From positions 1 to 54,981 of the forward strand of contig NZ_KB908383.1 of assembly GCF_000381005.1 (NCBI RefSeq): a stretch of 54,981 nucleotides of DNA. The letters are read 5' to 3'. Shown in pieces: positions 45,086-51,785 of this stretch. Source of the stretch: Selenomonas bovis DSM 23594 (lineage in GTDB: Bacteria > Bacillota > Negativicutes > Selenomonadales > Selenomonadaceae). Position numbers and translations under genes: made by a program. Below the pieces are notes generated by a model. That model saw nothing but the letters and a program-made list of their open reading frames with translations, did not search any database and had not been told where the DNA came from. The stretch's first letter is position 1. The number at the start of each line of letters is the position of its first letter.

Positions 45086-45221
45086 TTATGTAAGAACACG
45101 GTGCGGAGCATTGAACCGCGCTGCGGTATGGGAATATGTTTCCGTAGCGCAGTGATTTCAGACAAGAAAAAGCGCCAATTCATTTCGACGCGCGCAGCGG
45201 TGCATTCGGGAGGTGTGCAGT

Positions 45222-45566
45222 ATGGAAGCGAAAGATGAGGGAACAAACGCAGCGCAGGGGGACGCCCATCGCCACACGCAGGGCCATCCCCATGGCCATG
45301 TGCATTCCCATACCCAGACTAAGGCCGTGCTCAACCGCATGGCGCGCCTCATCGGCCACCTCGAATCCATCCGCAAGATGGTCGAGGACGGCCGCGACTG
45401 CAGCGACGTCCTCGTCCAGCTCGCCGCCGTCGACAGCGCCATCAAGGGCGTCGGCCGCCTCATCCTCAAGGACCACATCAGCCACTGCATCGTCCATGCC
45501 GTGGAGGACCACGACGAGGAAGCCATCGCGCACCTCAACAAGGCCATCGACCAGTTCTTGAAATAG
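45222..45566 (+). CDS. CsoR/RcnR/FrmR-family repressor with His-rich N-terminus
   Basis: This family of all-helical tetramers represses metal or aldehyde resistance genes. The core of this 114-residue protein shows RMARLIGHLESIRKMVEDGRDCSDVLVQLAAVDSAI, with Cys in the usual sensing position, and HISHCIVHAV, with a second His-Cys pair. The N-terminal 30 residues are rich in histidine (HRHTQGHPHGHVHSHTQ), which hints at nickel, zinc or copper binding. ATG 45222 follows GGGAGG. No metal transporter gene is adjacent, so the target is unknown. Confidence 0.85.
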   Translation: MEAKDEGTNAAQGDAHRHTQGHPHGHVHSHTQTKAVLNRMARLIGHLESIRKMVEDGRDCSDVLVQLAAVDSAIKGVGRLILKDHISHCIVHAVEDHDEEAIAHLNKAIDQFLK

Positions 45567-45586
45567 CGGCAACGCATGAATCAACA

Positions 45587-45650
45587 AGCCAGCTTGCCTA
45601 CCCAGAATGATGATGAGAAACTCCAATCATCGCGGTAGGTAGCTGGCTTA
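45587..45650 (+). terminator. Long imperfect hairpin after the CsoR-type gene
   Basis: AAGCCAGC and CCTACC pair with GGTAGG and GCTGGCTT; a further GATGAT/ATCATC pair can form inside. The stem is strong, but only ATTTACT follows, so it may be a weak terminator or an RNA stabiliser. Confidence 0.5.
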
Positions 45651-45762
45651 TTTACTGCAAGGACGGGCGCACGATGTCCACGAAGTGGACGTTTGTGCGG
45701 TGAGTTTACTTTGTAAAGCCCCAAGAACGAAAGCCGCAGGCGCAGTGGGGGCGGGTCGCTTC

Positions 45763-45791
45763 TTGAAATTTTCCGAAGGAAATGATAAAAT
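45763..45791 (+). promoter_or_regulatory. Promoter before the FAD oxidoreductase
   Basis: TTGAAA (45763-45768), a 17-base spacer and TAAAAT (45786-45791) with TG upstream. The expected start point (about 45798) falls inside the 5' arm of the hairpin at 45795-45826, so the two signals overlap. Confidence 0.65.
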
Positions 45792-45794
45792 ATA

Positions 45795-45826
45795 AGCGCA
45801 GGCAGATTGCGTTCTGCGCTTTTTTT
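45795..45826 (+). terminator. Terminator-like hairpin just before the FAD oxidoreductase gene
   Basis: AGCGCAG and CTGCGCT form a 7-bp stem with a 12-base loop and a run of seven Ts, 20 bases before the gene. It would stop read-through from upstream while the overlapping promoter starts a new transcript. Confidence 0.6.
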
Positions 45827-45846
45827 ATGCTTTGAGGAGGGCTTTT

Positions 45847-47226
45847 ATGGAAAAGTATGATGTAGTTGTCGTGGGCGGCGGCCCGGCGGGGGTGATGACG
45901 GCGTATGAGCTCATCGAGAAGAAGCCGTCGCTCCGGATTCTCGTGCTCGAGAGCGGCAAGGATATCTATCATCGCGTCTGTCCGATTTCCGCGGGCCAGG
46001 TGAAGAGCTGCATCGGCTGCAAGCCCTGCAGCATCATGCGCGGTTTCGGCGGCGCGGGCGCGTTCTCCGACGGCAAGTACAATTTCACGACGAAGTTCGG
46101 CGGCTGGCTCAACGAGTATCTCGACGACGCGACGGTCATGGATCTCATCCACTATGTCGATGCGATCAACTGCAAGCACGGCGCGCCCGTGAAGGTCTTC
46201 ACGACGAAGGGCTCATCGCTCGGCAAGCGGGCGCTCGAGCACGATCTGCATCTGCTCGAGGCGAGCGTGCGTCATCTCGGCACGGAGAACAACCTCAAGA
46301 TGCTCGAGGCGACGTATGAATATCTGAAGGAAAAGGTGACGTTCCGCTTCGAGTGTCCCGTGGCGCATCTGTGTTCCGACGGCAAGGGGGAAAACGCCGT
46401 CGAGCTCGAGAGCGGCGAGCGCATCGCGGCGGAGTATCTCGTCGTCGCGCCGGGGCGCGCGGGCGCGGAGTGGTTCAGCAACGAGTGCGACCGGCTCGGA
46501 CTCCGGCAGGAGAACAACCGCGTCGATGTCGGCGTGCGCGTCGAGGTGCCGGACGAGGTCTGGAACGATATCACCTCGCAGGTCTACGAGGCGAAGCTCG
46601 TCTACCGCACGAAGCAGTACGGCGATTTCGTGCGGACGTTCTGCATGAATCCGCACGGCCATGTGGTCATGGAGAATACGGACGGCATCGTGACGGTCAA
46701 CGGCCATTCGTACAGCGATCCGAAGCTGCAGAGCCGCAATACGAATTTCGCGCTGCTCGTCTCGAACCATTTCACGGAGCCGTTCAAGGAACCGCATCAG
46801 TACGGCAAGCGCATCGCGTCGTTCTCGAATATGCTCGGCGGCGGCATCATCGTGCAGCGCTACGGCGATCTCATCAAAGGACGGCGCACGAACGCGCACC
46901 GCATGGCGAAGAGTTTCACGCGGCCAACGCTCGCGGCGACGCCGGGCGACCTCTCGCTCATCCTGCCGAAGCGCCATCTCGACAACATCATCGAGATGAT
47001 CCAGCAGCTCAACTACGTCGCGCCCGGCATGACGAATGACGATACGCTGCTCTACGGCGTCGAGGTGAAGTTCTACAGCTCGCGCGTCGTGCTGAGCAAT
47101 CAGCTCGAGACGAAGCTGCCGAATGTCTTCGCCATCGGCGACGGCGCGGGTGTCACGCGCGGCCTGTCGCAGGCGGGCGCGAGCGGCGTCTACGTCGCTC
47201 GCACGATCCTCAGCCGCCTCGGCTGA
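45847..47226 (+). CDS. NAD(P)/FAD-dependent oxidoreductase (COG2509-like dehydrogenase)
   Basis: The 459-residue flavoprotein has the FAD-binding GGGPAGVMTAYEL at the N-terminus, a cysteine-rich segment VCPISAGQVKSCIGCKPC, a FGGAGAFSDGKYN loop and the C-terminal second FAD motif NVFAIGDGAGVTRGLSQAGASG. It belongs to an uncharacterised but widely conserved flavoprotein group. Substrates are unknown; the cysteines might bind a metal or iron-sulfur centre. ATG 45847 follows GAGGAGGGC. Confidence 0.83.
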   Translation: MEKYDVVVVGGGPAGVMTAYELIEKKPSLRILVLESGKDIYHRVCPISAGQVKSCIGCKPCSIMRGFGGAGAFSDGKYNFTTKFGGWLNEYLDDATVMDLIHYVDAINCKHGAPVKVFTTKGSSLGKRALEHDLHLLEASVRHLGTENNLKMLEATYEYLKEKVTFRFECPVAHLCSDGKGENAVELESGERIAAEYLVVAPGRAGAEWFSNECDRLGLRQENNRVDVGVRVEVPDEVWNDITSQVYEAKLVYRTKQYGDFVRTFCMNPHGHVVMENTDGIVTVNGHSYSDPKLQSRNTNFALLVSNHFTEPFKEPHQYGKRIASFSNMLGGGIIVQRYGDLIKGRRTNAHRMAKSFTRPTLAATPGDLSLILPKRHLDNIIEMIQQLNYVAPGMTNDDTLLYGVEVKFYSSRVVLSNQLETKLPNVFAIGDGAGVTRGLSQAGASGVYVARTILSRLG

Positions 47227-47283
47227 GTCTGCGGCGCTGGCGCTGTGCCAGTTTGGCACGCGTTTTGCTGCTGAAACTTTTCC

Positions 47284-47315
47284 TTGACAAAGCGCGCGGG
47301 CAAGACTACTATAAT
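47284..47315 (+). promoter_or_regulatory. Promoter of the Amt-PII transcript
   Basis: TTGACA (47284-47289) is followed by TACTATAAT. TACTAT at 47307-47312 gives the ideal 17-base spacer, while the better TATAAT at 47310-47315 gives 20. The transcript would carry a leader of about 200 bases before the gene. Confidence 0.65.
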
Positions 47316-47368
47316 GGACAAGAGGTTTTACCTGCAGGATAGCCTTTACAAAGGAATCATCGACAAGG

Positions 47369-47406
47369 GCGTCGATTTCGCGATATGCGGAGTCGGCGCT
47401 TTTTTT
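47369..47406 (+). terminator. Terminator in the leader of the Amt-PII gene
   Basis: GCGTCGATTTCGC and GCGGAGTCGGCGC form a 13-bp stem with G-U pairs, a GATAT loop and seven Ts. It lies about 50 bases after the predicted start of transcription and 110 bases before the gene, so it could attenuate expression or end a small RNA of about 85 bases. A short frame starting at ATG 47314 (MDKRFYLQDSLYKG) runs across it. Confidence 0.7.
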
Positions 47407-47515
47407 GTTCTTTCGTCAGGAGACGGGACGTGCGAGGAAGCGCGGCGCCCGCCCTCACGAAAGGGGCGGGCACGCCTGTGCCTGCCGGTGGAATGATGAG
47501 AAAGGGTGAGACATT

Positions 47516-49315
47516 ATGTTTTCACGCAGAAGCAAAATCGCCGGTGCGGCGGCGCTGGGCCTCGGGCTCGCGACGGCTGCGCCGCATGCCTTGGCTGCGG
47601 AGGCGGCTGACGCCGGGCGCTTCGTGGCAGTAGATACCATCTGGGTGCTCCTCGGCGCGGCGCTCGTCTTCTTCATGCAGCCTGGTTTCGCGATGGTCGA
47701 GACGGGCCTCACGCGGGCGAAGAACGCCGGCAATATCGTCATGAAGAATGTCATGGATTTCGCGCTCGGCACGGTGGTATTCTGGGTCATCGGCTTCGGA
47801 CTGATGTTCGGCGATGACATCAGCGGCATCATCGGCGCGCCGGATTTCTTCATCCAGAATTGGCAGGTCGCGGACGACGCGGGCTATCCGACGATGGCGT
47901 ATGTGATTTTCCAGACGGTGTTCTGCGCGACATCGGCGACGATCGTCTCCGGCGCGATGGCAGAGCGCACGAAGTTCTCCGCTTACTGCATTTACAGCAT
48001 CCTCATCAGCATGATCATCTACCCGGTCACGGGTCATTGGATCTGGGGCGGCGGCTGGCTCGGCGAGATGGGCTTCCATGATTTCGCCGGTTCCACGGCC
48101 GTCCACATGGTCGGCGGCATCTGCGCGTTCGTCGGCGCCTACATGCTCGGCGCGCGCATCGGCAAGTACAACAAGGACGGCTCCGTCAACGCCATCCCGG
48201 GCCACAGCCTGACGCTCGCGGCGCTCGGCGTGTTCATCCTCTGGTTTGCATGGTTCGGGTTCAACGGCTGCTCGACGGTCTCGATGTCCGGCGATGAGAC
48301 GCTCGTCTCGGCTGCGTCGATTTTCGTCACGACGAACCTCGCGGCCGCGACGGCGACGGTCACGGTCATGGTGCTCACGTGGCTGCGCTACGGCCATCCG
48401 GATGTCTCGATGACGCTCAACGGCTCGCTCGCAGGTCTCGTCGCGATCACCGCGGGCTGCGATGCCGTGAGCCCTGCAGGCTCGTTCTTCATCGGCCTCA
48501 TCGCCGGTATCGTCGTCGTCTTTGCCGTTGAGTTCATCGATCAGAAGCTCAAGGTCGATGATCCGGTCGGTGCGGTCGCTGTCCACGGCGTCTGCGGTGC
48601 GCTCGGCACAATCCTCACAGGTCTTTTCGCTGTGAAGGACGGCCTGCTCTACACGGGCGAGGCGCATTTCTTCCTCGTGCAGGTGCTCGGCGTTGTCGCC
48701 GTCGCCATCTATGTCGCTGTCGTCATCTCGATCGTTTTCAGCATCCTCAAGGCCACGATTGGTCTGCGCGTCTCGGCGAAGGAGGAGATCTCGGGCCTCG
48801 ACTTCGAGGAGCACGGCCTCGCGTCCGCCTATGCGGACTTCATGCCGGTGCCCGAGGTGCCCGGCTCGACGTCGGCGCCGACGCCGATCGACAGCGCGGA
48901 GGCGCCGGAGCCTGTGACGGTCACGCAGACGGTGACGCCGGGCGGCAAGCCCATCACCTGCGTCTCTATCGTCACGGCGCGCGAGCGCTTCGAGGCGCTT
49001 AAGAATGCGCTCGAGGGCATCGGTATCACGGGCATGACGGTCACGCCGGTCTCGGGCTACGGCCTGCAGAAAGGTCACAGCGAGATGTACCGCGGCGCGC
49101 AGGTCGCGTCGAAGCTTATCCCGAAGATCCAGGTGAAGGTCGTCGTCTCCGCGATTCCACCGCAGACGGTCATCGACACGGCGAAGAAAGTCCTGCATAC
49201 GGGCCATTACGGCGACGGCAAGATCTTCGTCACGCCGGTCACGAATGTCGTCAAGATCCGCACGGGTCAGGAGGGCTTCGATGCTTTGCAGGATTTCCCC
49301 GCAAAGGATGAGTAA
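47516..49315 (+). CDS. amt: Ammonium transporter fused to a PII signalling domain
   Basis: Residues 1-28 of this 599-residue protein look like a signal peptide (RRSKIAGAAALGLGL...ALAAEA). About 38-430 is the 11-helix Amt channel, with MVETGLTRAKN, GHWIWGGGWLGEMGFHDFAGSTAVHMVGG and WFGFNGCST. After a proline- and threonine-rich linker (about 440-475), a complete PII domain follows, with the T-loop YGLQKGHSEMYRGAQ and its conserved tyrosine. In separate systems GlnK blocks AmtB; here the plug is tethered. ATG 47516 follows AAAGGGTGAG. The terminator in the leader suggests regulated expression, presumably by nitrogen. Confidence 0.93.
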   Translation: MFSRRSKIAGAAALGLGLATAAPHALAAEAADAGRFVAVDTIWVLLGAALVFFMQPGFAMVETGLTRAKNAGNIVMKNVMDFALGTVVFWVIGFGLMFGDDISGIIGAPDFFIQNWQVADDAGYPTMAYVIFQTVFCATSATIVSGAMAERTKFSAYCIYSILISMIIYPVTGHWIWGGGWLGEMGFHDFAGSTAVHMVGGICAFVGAYMLGARIGKYNKDGSVNAIPGHSLTLAALGVFILWFAWFGFNGCSTVSMSGDETLVSAASIFVTTNLAAATATVTVMVLTWLRYGHPDVSMTLNGSLAGLVAITAGCDAVSPAGSFFIGLIAGIVVVFAVEFIDQKLKVDDPVGAVAVHGVCGALGTILTGLFAVKDGLLYTGEAHFFLVQVLGVVAVAIYVAVVISIVFSILKATIGLRVSAKEEISGLDFEEHGLASAYADFMPVPEVPGSTSAPTPIDSAEAPEPVTVTQTVTPGGKPITCVSIVTARERFEALKNALEGIGITGMTVTPVSGYGLQKGHSEMYRGAQVASKLIPKIQVKVVVSAIPPQTVIDTAKKVLHTGHYGDGKIFVTPVTNVVKIRTGQEGFDALQDFPAKDE

Positions 49316-49358
49316 AGACCTGCCCCAGCAGCGATAGCATACCGCTTGACATAGGAAG

Positions 49359-49418
49359 AAAGCGCCTGCCTCGGCGCGGGTTTCCTTTCCCGGAAACCTG
49401 CGGAGGCAGGCGCTTTTG
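49359..49418 (+). terminator. Terminator of the Amt-PII gene
   Basis: A long stem (AAGCGCCTGCCTC with GAGGCAGGCGCTT, plus an inner GGTTTCC/GGAAACC) ends in TTTTGTTG, 45 bases after the stop. Confidence 0.8.
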
Positions 49419-49479
49419 TTGTGCGGCGAACCTGGTAGGTGCTGGCGCTCCCACGTTTGTGAAGGGGCGTGAGATGCGG

Positions 49480-49503
49480 CGGTGTGCAATATATTGCACA
49501 CCG
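49480..49503. repeat. Perfect 24-bp palindrome
   Basis: CGGTGTGCAATA is followed directly by its reverse complement TATTGCACACCG. It has no loop, so it looks more like a dimeric protein-binding site than an RNA hairpin. It lies between the convergent ends of the Amt-PII and lysA genes. Confidence 0.7.
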
Positions 49504-49545
49504 GAGGAGCGCGCAGCTGATGTCATGGCGACAGGCCGGAGCATC

Positions 49546-49568
49546 AAGGAAGCGCTGATTCATGCAAG
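49546..49568. repeat. Solitary end of the ileS-leader repeat family
   Basis: AAGGAAGCGCTGATTCATGCAAG matches, with four differences, the inverted right end of the composite element (AAGGAACCACTGATTAATGCAAG at 41911-41933). No partner end is found nearby, so it is a relic. Confidence 0.5.
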
Positions 49569-49644
49569 GAGTTTACTACTTCATGGAGATGCCGGGCATT
49601 CATGTTCGTAGTCTCAGCGATTTTTGAAGATACCACAAATGAAA

Positions 49645-49674
49645 GCGCCCCCTTCCCGTTTGGGAAAGAGGGCG
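49645..49674 (-). terminator. Terminator of lysA
   Basis: On the minus strand CGCCCTCTTTCCC pairs with GGGAAGGGGGCGC around AAAC and is followed by TTTCATTTG. It lies 17 bases after the lysA stop. Confidence 0.75.
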
Positions 49675-49690
49675 ACTGCCAGGTGCTGGG

Positions 49691-50950
49691 TTATTTGATG
49701 ACGGAGCCAGGATATTTCAGCGTGGCGAAGTAGTCGTCGAGCGTTTCGGCGCGGCGGATGAGCTCGATGCTGCCGTCCTCGCGGAGCAGGAGCTCGGCGC
49801 ACCAGAGCTTGCCGTTGTAGTTGAAGCCCATCGCACTGCCGTGCGCGCCGGTGTCATGGATGATGACGAGGTCGCCGATGTCGATTTTCGGCAGCATGCG
49901 GTCGATGGCGAATTTGTCGTTGTTCTCGCAGAGCGAGCCCGTGACGTCGTATTTGTGGTCGCAGGGCGCCGTTTCCTTGCCGGCGATTGTGATGTGATGG
50001 TAGGCGCCGTACATCGCGGGGCGCATGAGGTTCGCCATGCAGGAGTCGAGGCCGATGTAGTCCTTGTAGGTCTTTTTCTCATGGATGGCCGTCGAGACGA
50101 GCCAGCCGGCGGGGCCGGTGATGGCACGGCCGCTCTCGGTGAGGATCGCGACGTCGCCGAGGCCGGCGGGAACCATGAGCTCATCGTAGAGCTTGTGGAT
50201 GCCTTCGCCAATCTCCATGAGGTCGAGCGGCTCCTCCTCGGGGCGGTAGGGGATGCCGAAGCCGCCGCCGAGATTCACGAACTCGACGTGGATGCCGAGG
50301 CGCTCCTTGAGCTCACGCGCGAGTGTGAACATGAGCTTCGCCGTGAAGAGGAACGCCTCCGTGCGGCGCTCGTTCGAGGCGACCATTGTGTGCAGGCCGA
50401 AGCGCTTGACGCCCTTTTCCTGCGCCATCCGATAGGCCTCGAAGAGCTGGTCGCGCGTGAGACCGTATTTCGCCTCGGTCGGCTTGCCGATGATGTCATT
50501 GCCCTCCATGAGGTCGCCGGGATTGTAGCGGAAGCAGAGGCACTGCGGCAGGCCGGCGTTCTGCTCGAGGTAGTCGAGGTGGCTGATGTCGTCGAGGTTG
50601 ATGATGGCGCCGAGCTCGATGGCTTTCTGGAACTCATCGGCGGGCGTATCGTTCGAGGTGAGCAGGATCTCCTCGCCCTTGACGCCGGAGACGTCGGAGA
50701 GCACGAGCTCGGCGAGGCTGCTGCAGTCCGTACCGGCGCCCTCCTCGTGAAGAATCTGGATGATACGCGGGTTCGGCAGCGCCTTGACGGCGAACTGCTC
50801 GCGGAAGCGCGGCGCCCAGGCGAAGGCCTTCTGCAGCGCGCGGATGCTCGCGCGGATCTTTTTCTCGTCGTAGATGTGGAACGGTGTGGGATATTTCTTG
50901 ACGACCTCGCGCAGCTCGGCGAGCGTCAGCGGGAATGTTTTTTCGGACAT
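49691..50950 (-). CDS. lysA: Diaminopimelate decarboxylase-like protein (atypical clade)
   Basis: This PLP-dependent decarboxylase of 419 residues would make lysine from meso-diaminopimelate. The PLP lysine is in FAVKALPNPRIIQIL, followed by GTDCSSLAELVLS, LLTSNDTPADEF, FVNLGGGFGIPY and the C-terminal SLCENNDKFAIDR and DTGAHGSAMGFNYNG. The CSSLAEL and SNDTPA wording is that of a LysA branch seen in anaerobes. Carboxynorspermidine decarboxylase or another diamino acid decarboxylase is the alternative. ATG 50950 has GGAGG; the frame upstream to 51034 is noncoding leader. Confidence 0.82.
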   Translation of the reverse strand: MSEKTFPLTLAELREVVKKYPTPFHIYDEKKIRASIRALQKAFAWAPRFREQFAVKALPNPRIIQILHEEGAGTDCSSLAELVLSDVSGVKGEEILLTSNDTPADEFQKAIELGAIINLDDISHLDYLEQNAGLPQCLCFRYNPGDLMEGNDIIGKPTEAKYGLTRDQLFEAYRMAQEKGVKRFGLHTMVASNERRTEAFLFTAKLMFTLARELKERLGIHVEFVNLGGGFGIPYRPEEEPLDLMEIGEGIHKLYDELMVPAGLGDVAILTESGRAITGPAGWLVSTAIHEKKTYKDYIGLDSCMANLMRPAMYGAYHHITIAGKETAPCDHKYDVTGSLCENNDKFAIDRMLPKIDIGDLVIIHDTGAHGSAMGFNYNGKLWCAELLLREDGSIELIRRAETLDDYFATLKYPGSVIK

Positions 50951-50966
50951 GGTCAGGTAGCCTCCT

Positions 50967-50988
50967 AAAAAGAAGCGGCAGGCGCCGC
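50967..50988 (-). terminator. Terminator-like hairpin touching the lysA ribosome site
   Basis: On the minus strand GCGGC-GCCT-GCCGC is followed by TTCTTTTT and then immediately by the ribosome site AGGAGG (50961-50966). The stem is short but GC-only. It could attenuate lysA or control translation; with the promoter at 51072 it makes a leader of about 115 bases. Confidence 0.5.
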
Positions 50989-51071
50989 GTCGACGGCAGG
51001 CTCCGGCAGGCATCGCGCGGTGCCCACGTGGCAATCGCGCGGCTTGCTTTTGCCTGTAAAAATGTAAATCA

Positions 51072-51101
51072 ATTATAACAAAATATACATACCTGTGTCA
51101 A
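51072..51101 (-). promoter_or_regulatory. Consensus promoter of lysA
   Basis: On the minus strand TTGACA (51096-51101), an 18-base spacer and TATAAT (51072-51077), both perfect. This is the strongest promoter match in the core region. Confidence 0.85.
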
Positions 51102-51240
51102 TTTCTATTCCATGAAAGTTGTATCAGAGAGCGCGCTGCGGCGAAGTGTGGCGGAGGGCTGCGCCTGCGGCTTGCGCTCTTGGGGATTTACGTAATATAA
51201 TAGGGGAAATCATGATGTGTTGGCAAAAAGGAGGCGCGGC

Positions 51241-51609
51241 ATGCGGAGGATTGTTTCATTTCTGAAGTTTTTCCGGCGGGATCTCGCGGTGCTGCTCATG
51301 GCAGCGAAGCAGCCGGAGACACCGGGGCGTGTGCGCGTGCTCTTCCTGCTCGCAGTCCTTTATCTCCTGAGCCCCATCGATCTCATCCCCGATACGATAC
51401 CCGTCGTCGGTGTGCTCGATGATGCGGTGCTCGTGCCGTCGGCGGTCTGCGCGCTCCTGCGTCTGTTGCCGCCGGCGGTGCGGCAGCGGTCGGAGCACGA
51501 GGCGGATCTCCTGCTGCGTCACGGCGGGGCCATTCTCGCTGTCGCCGGGCTCCTCGTCCTGCTCTGGCTCGCGCTCATCATCTGGGGAATATGTCATTTG
51601 TTCGCGTGA
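51241..51609 (+). CDS. YkvA-like (DUF1232) small membrane protein
   Basis: The 122-residue protein has the DUF1232 signature LLAVLYLLSPIDLIPDTIPVVGVLDDAVL, a hydrophobic hairpin with the conserved SPIDLIPD, and a second membrane segment near the C-terminus (GAILAVAGLLVLLWLALIIWG). The family has no established function. ATG 51241 with AAGGAGG is the likely start; an in-frame TTG lies at 51217. A TATAAT box is visible near 51200. Confidence 0.85.
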   Translation: MRRIVSFLKFFRRDLAVLLMAAKQPETPGRVRVLFLLAVLYLLSPIDLIPDTIPVVGVLDDAVLVPSAVCALLRLLPPAVRQRSEHEADLLLRHGGAILAVAGLLVLLWLALIIWGICHLFA

Positions 51610-51745
51610 GCAAGGGACGAGCGGAGGCGCGCTGCCGCCGTGACGCGACGGGGATGGCGCGCTGCGGCGTATGCGGGGCTGCCTGTGGATGCCGCGGCGA
51701 GGGAACATTTGCCAGGTTCGCTAATATTATAGAAGGAAATGGGAA

Positions 51746-51771
51746 AGCGCCTTGTCCGGGCGCTGTTTTTT
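51746..51771 (+). terminator. Terminator-like hairpin just before topB
   Basis: AGCGCC and GGCGCT form a stem around TTGTCCG and are followed by GTTTTTT, then at once by the GAGAGG ribosome site of topB. TATTAT at 51725-51730 may be a -10 box, but a -35 box is lacking. Confidence 0.55.
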
Positions 51772-51785
51772 GAGAGGTGTGCGTG

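Noticed and set aside
47522-49501. 659-codon open frame on the minus strand opposite the Amt-PII gene
   Set aside because: It is a mirror of the GC-rich plus-strand codons, rich in Asp/Arg/His with no domain and no ribosome site. The plus-strand gene is certain.
49841-50968. 375-codon plus-strand open frame opposite lysA
   Set aside because: Shadow of the minus-strand lysA gene; valine/alanine/glutamate-rich with no family.
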